A DNA stretch of 64,000 nucleotides from an uncultured Dehalococcoidia bacterium (GCA_958295865.1 CATQHF010000001.1:62001-126000); one strand, 5' to 3'. Positions 51,213 to 59,609 are shown, numbered from the stretch's first letter. Notes: generated by a model from the sequence alone, not told the origin. Translations and numbers: made by a program.

Positions 51213-51857
51213 TTAGCGACGGAAGCGCTGGCGAATCCAGAACCAAGCAAGCATGCCCGCTAAACCAAACACCGATAGATTTATGCTGCCAAGCGCGTAG
51301 CCGGGTGTCAGACTGCAACCGCTTCCTGACCGTTCATAAACAACGGGTTGCCCTTTTCGTTCAGGAATTGGGCTTACTGATCCAGGGATAGGCGTTTTGC
51401 CAGAGCCTAGAGTCGCAATCTGGTCTTTCGGCGCATAATCAAATCGCTGTGTTGGGGTATTGGCGCTTAAGTGTGTTCGTCCTTCCCAGACGAATACAAT
51501 GTATCTTATACCTTTGAAAAATATTGGGTCTGCCGGACAGTTGCTTATAGGTGTCGGGGGCAGAAACCAAGTTGTTCCGACAAACATAGTTTCGTAGGGT
51601 TCGCCCTTCCACACTACGCTTGTTCTGAATTCGATAATATCCTCAAATGTTGGATAATCGTCGCCTTTGATACTTTGCCTGTCTATAGAGATAACCTCGC
51701 CTACAAAAGCCAAGTCGGCACCTTCAAGTACGTGTATCATCGGAGGGGGCGGCGCGGGTGAACAGGCTTGGGCTTGTTTGGCGGTGGCGTGGAACACCGT
51801 GACGGTAATGACTACGAGCAAGCCAAACGCTGTGCCGATGCCAATTGCAAGTCTCAT
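51213..51857 (-). CDS. Exported Cys-containing protein with C-terminal membrane anchor (possible TIMP/NTR-like)
   Basis: 214 residues. Signal peptide GTAFGLLVVITVTVFHATAK, mature N-terminus near QACSPAPPPP. A predicted beta-rich domain includes ADLAFVGEVISI, IEFRTSVVWKGEPYE and GIRYIVFVWEG, the arrangement seen in NTR/TIMP-like folds where an N-terminal Cys leads into an OB-like barrel; the match is by pattern. Four cysteines (C32, C104 region, GSGCSLTP) could form disulfides. A C-terminal membrane segment (SVFGLAGMLAWFWI) plus a basic end (RQRFRR) anchors it. Function unknown. Confidence 0.65.
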   Translation of the reverse strand: MRLAIGIGTAFGLLVVITVTVFHATAKQAQACSPAPPPPMIHVLEGADLAFVGEVISIDRQSIKGDDYPTFEDIIEFRTSVVWKGEPYETMFVGTTWFLPPTPISNCPADPIFFKGIRYIVFVWEGRTHLSANTPTQRFDYAPKDQIATLGSGKTPIPGSVSPIPERKGQPVVYERSGSGCSLTPGYALGSINLSVFGLAGMLAWFWIRQRFRR

Positions 51858-51880
51858 AACTCATTACTCTACATGCATAG

Positions 51881-52363
51881 TTAGTCATTACGAAAATCGC
51901 CGCTTTGTCCGCCGCTTTTGTGGGTTAGGCGCACGGCTTCGATTCGCATTCCGCGGTCGACGGCTTTGCACATGTCGTAGATGGTGAGGGCGGCGATGCT
52001 GACGGCGGTCAGGGCTTCCATTTCGACGCCCGTCTTGCCCGTAGTCTTCGCCTCGGCGGTGATATGCACGGCGTCGGCGTCGCCGTCCAGCTCGAAATCG
52101 ACGGCGATGCGGCTGAGGGGGAGCGGGTGGCAGAGCGGTATTAGCGTGGAGGTCTGCTTTGCGCCTTGTATGCCTGCGATGCGCGCGACGGCGAGCACAT
52201 CGCCCTTGTCGAAGGCGTTGTCGGCGATGAGGCGCAGCGTCTGCGGTCGCATCAGCACGCTGCCCACGGCGACGGCGAGGCGCTCGGTGTCGGGCTTGGC
52301 GCTCACATCGACCATGCTCGCGCTGCCGCTGCCGTCGATATGGGTCAGTTTGAGTTCGCTCAT
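51881..52363 (-). CDS. moaC: Cyclic pyranopterin monophosphate synthase
   Basis: 160 residues, ATG after GAGGTTG. MoaC converts 3',8-cyclo-7,8-dihydro-GTP to cPMP, the second step of molybdenum cofactor synthesis. Signature segments are [31 protein letters not shown] with DMCKAVD (catalytic Lys/Asp), and [18 protein letters not shown] at the start. The C-terminus [14 protein letters not shown] is typical. It acts with MoaA (53834-54877) and would support the molybdopterin hydroxylase at 892-3207. Confidence 0.95.
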   Translation of the reverse strand: MSELKLTHIDGSGSASMVDVSAKPDTERLAVAVGSVLMRPQTLRLIADNAFDKGDVLAVARIAGIQGAKQTSTLIPLCHPLPLSRIAVDFELDGDADAVHITAEAKTTGKTGVEMEALTAVSIAALTIYDMCKAVDRGMRIEAVRLTHKSGGQSGDFRND

Positions 52364-52418
52364 AGCATCAACCTCGACTACTTACCGGGGAGCATGATGG
52401 ACGGGCGGGGGCTATCGG

Positions 52419-52613
52419 CTACTTGTTAAGCAGCAGTATGAGTATGGTGATGAGCGCGCCGTAGATAGGAATGAACAACGCTAGGGCGATGCGGACCATC
52501 CACTTGATGAGGTTGGCTATCGCGCGTTCCAACTCTGCCCTGACGAGCAGGACATCGCTTTTCGTGGCTAGATGCTCATAAGCGCCTTCCAAATTCGCCA
52601 ACCTATCAGCCAT
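52419..52613 (-). CDS. Small coiled-coil membrane protein (DUF1640-like pattern)
   Basis: 64 residues: RLANLEGAYEHLATKSDVLL, then VRAELERAIANL, then a membrane segment (IALALFIPIYGALITILILL). The LATKxDL/RxELERxI wording occurs in DUF1640-type proteins. The ribosome site is weak; the ATG is close to a MITE-2 copy, so the upstream region has been altered. Confidence 0.5.
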   Translation of the reverse strand: MADRLANLEGAYEHLATKSDVLLVRAELERAIANLIKWMVRIALALFIPIYGALITILILLLNK

Positions 52614-52629
52614 TCGTTCGGTATTGGAT

Positions 52630-52711
52630 AGGACTTACGCGGTTGAGCGCGATTTCGTACTTGAAACGGGTCAATATCAAGTAGGAGTTCATATTCAAGT
52701 GCGTAAGTCCT
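52630..52711. mobile_element. MITE-2 copy (inverted)
   Basis: 82 bp: AGGACTTACGCGGTTGAG at 52630 and GTGCGTAAGTCCT ending at 52711. It lies between the small membrane gene and rnhA, just upstream of the former's start. Flanks share TTGGAT on both sides but not directly adjoining. Confidence 0.8.
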
Positions 52712-52829
52712 GTTGGATATGGTCGTCATTTAAGGAGATCCATTCATAGAATTGGGTGGTGCGAACAATATACCAGAAAACGCCTTACATTCGGGCTAGT
52801 CACTCAACAATGACGCTGTTCAACGCCCA

Positions 52830-53315
52830 CTAAGCGCGCACCTGCGCTTCGTACAATTCGTCGATGGCGAGGTTGTTGCCTTGCGACGCTGCGACGGCGA
52901 GGGCGTCGGCGCGTTCGTTGCCGGGGTTGCCGGAGTGTCCGCGCACCCATCGCAGGTTGACGGTGTGGGCGTCGAGCAGCGTCAGGAGCTGCCCCCAGAG
53001 GTCGGGGTTGAGCGCGCGCGCGTTCTTGTTGCGCCGCCAGCCGTTTGCCTGCCAGCGTCGCGCCCAGCCCTTGTTCACGGCGTCAACGATGTACTTGGAG
53101 TCGCTGAAGACGGTTACGGCGCAGGGACGATTTAGCGCGCGCAAGCCTTCGATCACGGCGAGCAGTTCCATGCGGTTGTTGGTGGTCTTGCGAAAGCCGC
53201 CGCTTAACTCTTTGCGCCGCTCGCCGTACAGCAGCACCGTTCCGTAGCCGCCGGGCCCGGGGTTGCCGGAGCATGCGCCGTCGGTGTAGATGGCAATGCC
53301 TTTGTCCACAGTCAT
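52830..53315 (-). CDS. rnhA: Ribonuclease HI
   Basis: 161 residues, ATG after GATGGGGG. RNase HI cuts the RNA strand of RNA-DNA hybrids (R-loops, Okazaki primers). The catalytic set is complete: D12 (YTDGACSGNPGPGG), E50 (NNRMELLA), D72 (FSDSKYIVDAV), H127 (VRGHSGNPGN) and D137 (ERADALA). The basic handle segment (GWARRWQANGWRRNKN) used in hybrid binding is present. Standard length. The gene is read in the same direction as its neighbours moaC and moaA. Confidence 0.96.
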   Translation of the reverse strand: MTVDKGIAIYTDGACSGNPGPGGYGTVLLYGERRKELSGGFRKTTNNRMELLAVIEGLRALNRPCAVTVFSDSKYIVDAVNKGWARRWQANGWRRNKNARALNPDLWGQLLTLLDAHTVNLRWVRGHSGNPGNERADALAVAASQGNNLAIDELYEAQVRA

Positions 53316-53345
53316 ACCCCCATCGCCAATTGCCGCCTAGACACG

Positions 53346-53813
53346 CTACACACGCACATTTGAAATCACCTCCACGCCGTCATCCTCGGCCCTCCGCGAG
53401 TTCTCGTCAGAGATGGCGGCGCAATAGACTGCCGCCCACACATCGGCGTCGGGGAACACTTTTCTGAGCGCGGACGCGGTGCGATTCACTCTGACAATAT
53501 CGCCGTCGTGGACGGTGAACGAAGATTCTACCGCTATCAAGGTATCTTTGCCAGTGTCCCTAGATATGCCACGAACAATCATGTCCGTGTCCATGATCCG
53601 AAAACACTCACTTTTAGCCAGTATGCCTTTGTCCTTTGCATCCCAGACGGCATCCTCAAAGAGTTCATCTCTGAATAGCAGCGTAACTGCTATAACCGGC
53701 TCCGCGCGCCTTACACTGAATCTGCCCGCTATGAGCAACCGCGCCCGCCCAAGCAGTTCTGAGTAAATCATCTGTTGTCTTAAGAAATTGTCTTGTGGAA
53801 CTACCTTAACCAT
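53346..53813 (-). CDS. Hypothetical protein, possible PD-(D/E)xK nuclease-fold
   Basis: 155 residues from the ATG at 53813 after GAGGATTGGC; extension further upstream would run into moaA and is rejected. The core LIAVESSFTVHDGDIVRVNRTASALRKVFPDADVWAAVYCA has E-x-S in place of the E-x-K of restriction-like nucleases, a variant found in families near DUF3782, followed by the helix-strand pattern of that fold. An N-terminal helix (DNFLRQQMIYSELLGRARL) precedes it. If the fold is right it may bind DNA but be catalytically altered. It begins 20 bases after the moaA stop, so it shares its transcript. Confidence 0.65.
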   Translation of the reverse strand: MVKVVPQDNFLRQQMIYSELLGRARLLIAGRFSVRRAEPVIAVTLLFRDELFEDAVWDAKDKGILAKSECFRIMDTDMIVRGISRDTGKDTLIAVESSFTVHDGDIVRVNRTASALRKVFPDADVWAAVYCAAISDENSRRAEDDGVEVISNVRV

Positions 53814-53833
53814 GCCAATCCTCGGATATGGCT

Positions 53834-54877
53834 CTAGCCGCCGATGTGGTACATCTCGACTTTTTTGCGGCGGGCGCGGAGTTCGTCGGTCATGGAGGCA
53901 CGCTCTTCGGAGTAGCGGTCTGTGCGGACGCTCCATGTGTCGCGGATGATGTTGGCAAGCTCGGCGTCGTCCGCGCCGGCGCGCATTGGTGTTCGCAGGT
54001 CGGTTCCGTTGACGCCGAACAAGCAGGTGAAGAGCGCCCCTTCCGGGGACAGGCGCAAGCGCGTGCAGTCGCCGCAGAAGGGTTGGGTTACGGAGGCGAT
54101 GACGCCGATTTCGCCGCCGCCGTCCTTGAAGCGGTAGCGGTTGGCGACCTCGCCGCGATAGTTGGACTCGGCCGGTTCGAGCGGCATTTCGGCGTCGATG
54201 CGCGCCACAATCTCGTCGGCGGACATGACCTCGTCGAGCCGCCAGCCGTTCAGGTTGCCGACATCCATGTACTCGATGAAGCGCATGATGTGGCCGCGCT
54301 CGCGGAAGTAGCGCGCGAGTTCCACGATGGTGTGGTCGTTGACGCCGCGCTGCACGACGGCGTTGACCTTGATGGGGTGAAAGCCGACATTCTCCGCGGC
54401 GCGTATGCCTTCCAGCACGCGCCCGACGCCGAAGCCGCGCCCGTTCATCTTGCGGAATATGGCGTCGTCCAGCGTGTCGAGGCTCACGGTCAGCCTGGGC
54501 AGGCCGGCGTTTCGCAGCGCGGTCGCCTTCTGCGGCAGCAGGTAGGCGTTGGTGGTCATCGTCAGGTCGTGGACGCCGTCCAAGTCGGCGAGCATCGCCA
54601 CGAGCTTTTCGATTTCGCTGCGAACCAGCGGTTCGCCGCCGGTGAGCCGCACCTTGACGACGCCCAGCCCGACGAATACGCGCGTCAGGCGCGTTATCTC
54701 CTCGAAGCTCAGCAACTCCGCTTTCTGCAAGAATTCGTAGCGCTCACCGAAAATCTCGGCGGGCATGCAGTAGGTGCATCGGAAGTTGCAGCGGTCGGTA
54801 ACGGAGATACGCAGGTCGCGCAGCGGTCGCCTGAACTTGTCCAGAACCGCGATGGAGTTTGTGGCGGTCGTAGTCAT
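53834..54877 (-). CDS. moaA: GTP 3',8-cyclase
   Basis: 347 residues from the ATG at 54877, after GAGGACTCAGT; an upstream in-frame start is less likely. Radical-SAM enzyme that rearranges GTP in the first molybdenum-cofactor step. The N-terminal cluster is C30-x3-C34-x2-C37 (TDRCNFRCTYCMP); the second [4Fe-4S] site reads FCGDCTRLRLSPEGALFTCLFG. Motif LRLTGGEPLVR matches the TGGEPL seen in the family (here VRLTGGEPLVR). It works with MoaC, encoded about 1.5 kb downstream. The C-terminal end PMRAGADDAELANII is normal. Confidence 0.96.
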   Translation of the reverse strand: MTTTATNSIAVLDKFRRPLRDLRISVTDRCNFRCTYCMPAEIFGERYEFLQKAELLSFEEITRLTRVFVGLGVVKVRLTGGEPLVRSEIEKLVAMLADLDGVHDLTMTTNAYLLPQKATALRNAGLPRLTVSLDTLDDAIFRKMNGRGFGVGRVLEGIRAAENVGFHPIKVNAVVQRGVNDHTIVELARYFRERGHIMRFIEYMDVGNLNGWRLDEVMSADEIVARIDAEMPLEPAESNYRGEVANRYRFKDGGGEIGVIASVTQPFCGDCTRLRLSPEGALFTCLFGVNGTDLRTPMRAGADDAELANIIRDTWSVRTDRYSEERASMTDELRARRKKVEMYHIGG

Positions 54878-54971
54878 ACTGAGTCCTCGCAATGTCCTTG
54901 CAGACATTATACTCCAATTCGCCCCGCAAGTTTATGACAGGGACGGACAGGATATTGGCTGACTTGCCGAC

Positions 54972-55574
54972 TTACTGAAGGGCTGACCGATTTGAGAGCG
55001 CCCGCGCCGCCCTTTGGACTGCTATGGCGCGGTGGCTGATGCGGTTTTTGTGGGCGTCGGAAAGCTCAGCCATCGTGCGCCCGTATTCGGGCAGCAGGAA
55101 CACGGGGTCGTAGCCGAAGCCGTTGTCGCCGCGTGGCTGTGAGATTATGACGCCCGCGCAAGCTCCGTCGTGCCGCTCGATGACGCCGGCGGGCGCGGCG
55201 ATGGCGATGACGCAGCGGAAGCGCGCCGTCCATGGCTGCGGGTGCGCCGCGAGGTTGGCGAGCAGCTTGGCGATGCGGTCGGCGTCGGTCGCGTCGGGGC
55301 CGGCATAGCGCGCGGAGCGGACGCCGGGAGCGCCATTCAGGGCGTCCACCTCCAGCCCGGAGTCGTCGGCAAGGGTGGGCAGCCCGGCAAGACGCGCGTA
55401 GGTGGTCGCCTTGAGCGCGGCGTTCGCCTCAAGGGTGCTGCCCGTCTCCTCTACATCAACAGCGATGCCGACATCGGTCAGCGATACCAGCGCGTAGGGC
55501 ACGGAACGCAGCAGGACGCGCAGCTCGGCGAGCTTGCCGGCGTTGTGGGTGGCGATTAGAAGTTTTTTAGTCAT
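54972..55574 (-). CDS. rdgB: XTP/dITP diphosphatase (RdgB/HAM1)
   Basis: 200 residues. Removes deaminated purine nucleotides (dITP, XTP) before they enter DNA or RNA. Signature features are IATHNAGKLAELRVLL, PTLADDSGLEVDALNGAPGV with RSARYAG, and the C-terminal AELSDAHKNRISHRAIAVQ. Asp70-like base in ADDSGL is present. No ribosome site is evident before the ATG. Same direction as moaA, about 95 bases apart. Confidence 0.95.
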   Translation of the reverse strand: MTKKLLIATHNAGKLAELRVLLRSVPYALVSLTDVGIAVDVEETGSTLEANAALKATTYARLAGLPTLADDSGLEVDALNGAPGVRSARYAGPDATDADRIAKLLANLAAHPQPWTARFRCVIAIAAPAGVIERHDGACAGVIISQPRGDNGFGYDPVFLLPEYGRTMAELSDAHKNRISHRAIAVQRAARALSNRSALQ

Positions 55575-55631
55575 TGGGAGGTGATGGGATGTACGAGGTT
55601 CATGTTCGAATTAGGCTGTAAGGACAAAGCC

Positions 55632-55665
55632 AAGCCCCGCGTCCTGAGATTTTGGAGCGGGGCTT
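55632..55665 (-). terminator. Candidate terminator / hairpin
   Basis: AAGCCCCGC (55632-55640) and GCGGGGCTT (55657-55665) are exact inverses with a 16-base loop, 44 bases past the stop of the membrane gene at 55709-56188. An unpaired copy of the left arm with its loop (AAGCCCCGCGTCCTGAGAAT) occurs near 57010, so it may also be a repeat. Confidence 0.45.
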
Positions 55666-55671
55666 TGAGGT

Positions 55672-55698
55672 GGTTCGACAGGCTCACCACGAACGGGG
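55672..55698. repeat. R5 repeat
   Basis: GTTCGACAGGCTCACCACGAA followed by CGG, as at 26857 and 42395. The ends GTTCG and CGAAC are inverse. Confidence 0.6.
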
Positions 55699-55708
55699 AA
55701 GGGTAGGT

Positions 55709-56188
55709 TCATCGTCGATTGTTCTTGCCGTTCAGCGTTGGGGGAGGCTTTGCTTTGCCTTCGTCTATCAGTTTCTGAATCTCAGGGTTGGATGCAAGCC
55801 ACGCTTCCAATCGAGCATCTGCTTTCTTCTCGCCTTGAGCAATTCCCTGAGCGACTCCCTGAGCAACGAATCTGTTCTTCACCGGAGAAAATAGCAGTCC
55901 CATAATCTCACCACCTTTTCCAATCAAATAGCGGCCACCATCAAAAACGACATCAATCAAGAATATGGTCGCAACTAATGTCCCTTGTCCTATGAACGCC
56001 ATGGTGACAGCAGCATCGAGGACTCGCTGACTTGCGGTATCAGTGGACTTGATGTCGCTCGCCGCATCGACAACGACCAGGGTGAGCCAACCGCACATCT
56101 GCAAGAAATAGAGAACTAAGTACCACTTACGCCTGGCGCGTATCGTAGTGAGCAAGCCCTCGCGTTCATCCGTGTAGTCGCTCGCCAC
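55709..56188 (-). CDS. Small membrane protein with QGVAQG repeat tail (copy 1)
   Basis: 159 residues from a GTG preceded by TAGGAGTGTT. N-terminal charged helix (DEREGLLTTIRARRKWY), two membrane segments (about 25-45 and 65-90), then a strongly conserved IFLIDVVFDGGRYLIGKGGEIMGLL, a RFVAQGVAQGIAQG repeat, and a helical tail ARLEAWLASNPEIQKLIDEG. The tail resembles the helical C-terminal strings of some phage or transposase-associated proteins, but no family is certain. It is a tandem duplicate of the gene at 56311-56805; last 90 residues nearly identical, first membrane segment divergent. Confidence 0.7.
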   Translation of the reverse strand: MASDYTDEREGLLTTIRARRKWYLVLYFLQMCGWLTLVVVDAASDIKSTDTASQRVLDAAVTMAFIGQGTLVATIFLIDVVFDGGRYLIGKGGEIMGLLFSPVKNRFVAQGVAQGIAQGEKKADARLEAWLASNPEIQKLIDEGKAKPPPTLNGKNNRR

Positions 56189-56310
56189 AACACTCCTACT
56201 GCCTTGCCTATTTACAAAGATGCCGTACCGTCATTTTGGCAAAAAAACCCTTGACATGTCCAGCAATGGAGCGGGGCTTTCTTGCTTGATCGATGTAAAG
56301 GGCTAACGGA

Positions 56311-56805
56311 TCATCGCCGGTCATTATTGCCGTTTAGCGTTGGGGGAGCCTTTGCTTTGCCTTCGTCTATCAGTTTCTGAATCTCAGGGTTGGAGGCAAG
56401 CCACGCTTCCAATCGAGCGTCTGCTTTCTTCTCGCCTTGAGCAATTCCCTCAGCGACTCCCTGGGCAAGTCCTTGAGCGACTCCCTGAGCAACGAATCTG
56501 TTCTTCACCGGAGAAAATAGCAGTCCCATAATCTCACCACCTTTTCCAATCAAATAGCGACCACCATCAAAGACAACATCAATCAGAAATATGGTTGTAA
56601 CTAATGCTCCAACTGCCACCGAGTTCACAGTAACAATAGCATCTAGGATACGCCGAGACAAGGAATCAGCGGGATTAAAGTCAGTCATCACATCAATAAT
56701 GAGACAACTACCTATAAGTAAGAAATAGAGAACTAAGTACCACTTACGCCTGGCGCGTATCGTAGTAAGCAAGCCCTCGCGTTCATCCTTGTCGTCGCTC
56801 GCCAC
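56311..56805 (-). CDS. Small membrane protein with QGVAQG repeat tail (copy 2)
   Basis: 164 residues from the GTG at 56805, preceded by TAGGAGTGTT exactly as in copy 1; reading further upstream enters MITE-1 and is excluded. Same layout as copy 1, with the repeat longer by one step (QGVAQGLAQGVAEGIAQG). The first membrane segment (LYFLLIGSCLIIDVMTDFN) differs from copy 1 while the flanks are nearly identical, suggesting either gene conversion of the ends or selection for variation in the first membrane part. Function unknown. Confidence 0.7.
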   Translation of the reverse strand: MASDDKDEREGLLTTIRARRKWYLVLYFLLIGSCLIIDVMTDFNPADSLSRRILDAIVTVNSVAVGALVTTIFLIDVVFDGGRYLIGKGGEIMGLLFSPVKNRFVAQGVAQGLAQGVAEGIAQGEKKADARLEAWLASNPEIQKLIDEGKAKAPPTLNGNNDRR

Positions 56806-56888
56806 AACACTCCTACTGCCTTGCTTATCTACAAAAGCATTGTACTGGCATTTTCGCCAGAAACCCTTTGACATGTCAAGGAGTTTTG

Positions 56889-57008
56889 TGAAGCGAAGAG
56901 AAAATTGCATTAGTACAGTTTAGCCGTCGATGGGCAAGCATTTTCACCTCCATCCTAACCTTCCCCCTTGATGGGGGAAGGGACTAACGCGATTTTCTCT
57001 GAAACGAA
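56889..57008. mobile_element. MITE-1 copy with 9-bp flanking direct repeats
   Basis: The body is 56898-56999 (102 bp, inverse orientation), ends GAGAAAATTGCATTAGT and ACTAACGCGATTTTCTC. Flanks TGAAGCGAA (56889-56897) and TGAAACGAA (57000-57008) agree at 8 of 9 positions. Together with the 697-875 copy this supports a 9-bp target duplication for the family. Confidence 0.78.
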
Positions 57009-57098
57009 GAAGCCCCGCGTCCTGAGAATGGACGCGCCGGATTCCTGCTCCGCAGGAATGACGAATAGAAATTACCACCTGAATGGAAACGCTATGGA
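57009..57098. repeat. Short REP hairpin and hairpin arm
   Basis: AAGCCCCGCGTCCTGAG repeats the arm seen at 55632. GGATTCCTGCTCCGCAGGAA at 57038-57057 is a compact REP, downstream of the GT-C gene stop. Confidence 0.5.
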
Positions 57099-59483
57099 CT
57101 ATTCAGTCAGGTTGATTTTACCCTCCCATAGATTGTTGAAAGCGCCGTCCACAGGCACATATTGGCCGGTGCGGATTTCGGCGATGGCGTAGTCGGGGAG
57201 CGGGACTATCACTAGGCAGTCCCCATCGAGTATCTCGCCATGCTGCTCAAAGCCGAAGTCGAGGTTGTCAAATCCGTACAGATTGCGGCTGAGGGGAAGG
57301 TCACTCCTGTTGAGCGGGTCGATGTGGAGGAAGAATTGCGGAGCAGTATCGTCCTCGGCGCACTGCTCATTGGCGTAGATGAGGCGGTTTTCGGTGAGAT
57401 ATACATCGTAGTTGGAGCGGATGACGGGCGCATCGTTGCCGATTAGACGCGCGAAATAGTTGTCTGCCGACATCGACTCGACACGAATGGGCAATGCCGC
57501 ATCGTGGGGCAGCACGACGGCTGTTGTGCATACCCCGGTTTGCGCTTCCGCCCACGCTTTGGCGATAAGTCCGCTTGCTTGACCGCTCCACGACCATACC
57601 GCCAACTCATCCGGCTCGCAGTCTTGCGTGAACGCCTGCGCCAGACGGCCATCCACAATCAGCCCTACGCCATCGGATTCGTAGTAGAAGTGCGGCTTCA
57701 TACGTTCGTAGAACCAAGCGGCATCAAAATCTTCCGTCAACTCATAGAGGCCGATATCGAATTGACGCTCACCGGAGGTTAGCGAGCCTTGAAAAATCAG
57801 ATCACTGAAGCCGATGCTCGAAAGATTGGCAAAGTGAGTTATTCCCAGATCTCGATAGAGCGGCTTGAATTCACCATCTTTCGAGTAGGCATATCCGTCT
57901 CTATCCACATTCGTGGCGTGAAAATAGTCGTAAGAATTGACCAGTCCGTCTAGATTCACGACCGGATGCCGCGCGAAATAGCCGATAACGCCGGCGTCCC
58001 ACGAGCCGATCACGCTGCCTTCGGGAAGCAGGCGATTCGTAACTAGCGTACCGGCATAAATCGCGGCAGCCCATTCGTCCTGACTGCTGATCGTATCACT
58101 AGCCCGGTCAACGAACCTGAATGGCTGACCGAAACCCACATCCGTAAGCAGGAATACCGTGATAAGCAGGAATACCGCGCCGACAATGACCACGCCCGTT
58201 ATCAGGATGTTGGCTGCGATATGCCACATCGGCGCTACGAAATGACGAATGCAGTACACCGCGATGTAGTAAGCGATTGGGACGACCAAAGCCATCATCA
58301 GATACGCGGGAACGAAATACCAACTAAAATGCCCTTGGATGAAAGGATGCGTGGTGAGGACGGTTTGCGCGAACTTTGCCAGATGACCGGCGGCAAGACT
58401 GAACACGCACACCAGGAAAGCCAGCGTCAGCCAGTCATCACGGCTGCGGGAGCGGCGGGCGAACCACCAGATTAGCAGGAAGCACACGCTGATTCCGAGT
58501 ACAGCCAGCAGATAATTATTATGGAAGACCCTGATTTCCAGCGCTGCTTGGAAGTTCTGCACTAGGCTGTATCCGCCACCGTATTCGTTCCACCAAGCCT
58601 GCGACCATTCCCGCTTGGTGGCTGCGCTCACGGGTAGGATGCCGCCAAACACCAGTTGGTTGTAGGCGAAATAGACAAGGATGCCAGCAACTGCCGCCAG
58701 CAGCGACGGCAGCGCTTGCAGTCGGGATAGAGTGTGCATCAACTCGCGCCATGATGCGCCGAAAGGCTTATCGCGCCATGACAACTCGATGAGGCACAGC
58801 GCGCCGGTTGCCGCAAGCGATATTGCGATGTACTCCAAGCGCACCCATGGGAACGCGAAGGCGACGGCGGCAAGCAGCCACTTCCAGCGGGCAGGGCTGC
58901 GGGCATAGAGCATTACGGATAAGAAGAGCGCGCCCAGCATGAACAGCGCCAACGCCGCCTCCATCCCCGATGTCAGAGCATGGACGCCGTAAAGCGTGGG
59001 CGGTAGGGCGAACAGCAGGATCCAGGGGAGGCGCGCCAGTCGCGCGGCAACGGCGACGAGCGCCACGCCGCCCGCAACCAGCATTATCTCGAAAGCCTTG
59101 ATTGCGAACAGCGCGGATTCCTTGTCTAGCGCCCAGTAGAAGGGCGTAATGACAAACATCCAGAGGGGATGGTAGCCGTTGGTGCGGGAGATGCCGCCGT
59201 CGAAGGTGGAAAACTTGCCCTCGGCGAGGTTGTAGGCTATCTGAAAGTAGTAGAAGGAATCGTCGTTGTTGACATCGCGGATAATGTTGATGAGGTCGAA
59301 GCGGGTGAGCATGTATGCGGCGAACGCCGCGCCATAAGCGAGGATTGCCGCGATGAACAGGGCGAACAGCGCGTTTCGCAGTCGGGGGGACGAAACGCCT
59401 TTCATTGCACTGATGCTCTGATAACGGGCGGCCAGTGTCTGCCAAAGGTTATTGGGCGCTGGTTTGAGTTTTCTTTCTGTCAA
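57099..59483 (-). CDS. Polytopic membrane glycosyltransferase-like protein (GT-C / PMT-39-like)
   Basis: Up to 794 residues if translation starts at the TTG at 59483 (GGAAG nine bases upstream); the first ATG is at 59405. About ten to twelve membrane helices in the first 480 residues. The first external loop holds DVNNDDSFYYFQIAYNLAEG and GGISRTNGYHPLW, the acidic pair and YHPL pattern of GT-C enzymes that move sugars from lipid carriers. The last 300 residues form an exported domain (LPEGSVIGSWDAGVIGYFAR, VNLDGLVNSYDYF) like the C-terminal domain of dolichyl-P-mannose-type transferases. Likely makes cell-surface glycans; acceptor unknown. No other glycan gene is adjacent. Confidence 0.78.
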   Translation of the reverse strand: MTERKLKPAPNNLWQTLAARYQSISAMKGVSSPRLRNALFALFIAAILAYGAAFAAYMLTRFDLINIIRDVNNDDSFYYFQIAYNLAEGKFSTFDGGISRTNGYHPLWMFVITPFYWALDKESALFAIKAFEIMLVAGGVALVAVAARLARLPWILLFALPPTLYGVHALTSGMEAALALFMLGALFLSVMLYARSPARWKWLLAAVAFAFPWVRLEYIAISLAATGALCLIELSWRDKPFGASWRELMHTLSRLQALPSLLAAVAGILVYFAYNQLVFGGILPVSAATKREWSQAWWNEYGGGYSLVQNFQAALEIRVFHNNYLLAVLGISVCFLLIWWFARRSRSRDDWLTLAFLVCVFSLAAGHLAKFAQTVLTTHPFIQGHFSWYFVPAYLMMALVVPIAYYIAVYCIRHFVAPMWHIAANILITGVVIVGAVFLLITVFLLTDVGFGQPFRFVDRASDTISSQDEWAAAIYAGTLVTNRLLPEGSVIGSWDAGVIGYFARHPVVNLDGLVNSYDYFHATNVDRDGYAYSKDGEFKPLYRDLGITHFANLSSIGFSDLIFQGSLTSGERQFDIGLYELTEDFDAAWFYERMKPHFYYESDGVGLIVDGRLAQAFTQDCEPDELAVWSWSGQASGLIAKAWAEAQTGVCTTAVVLPHDAALPIRVESMSADNYFARLIGNDAPVIRSNYDVYLTENRLIYANEQCAEDDTAPQFFLHIDPLNRSDLPLSRNLYGFDNLDFGFEQHGEILDGDCLVIVPLPDYAIAEIRTGQYVPVDGAFNNLWEGKINLTE

Positions 59484-59609
59484 GAAATCGGCTTCCGGGC
59501 AGTTGAGAATTAAAAATTAAGAATTAGGAATTAAGAATTGGGTTGTGCGGACAAGGGGCGTTCTTTCTCGGGAATGATGGACACGGGATGACCCGTTCGG
59601 CAATGAAGC
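59484..59609. repeat. A/T string and short spacer
   Basis: GAATTAAAAATTAAGAATTA then GGAATTAAGAATTGGG at 59507-59543, the same type as elsewhere. No gene. Confidence 0.45.

Noticed and set aside
53828-54937. A 369-codon open frame opposite moaA
   Set aside because: Antisense to a clear radical-SAM gene; composition (Ala/Val/Gly/Asp) is a codon artefact.
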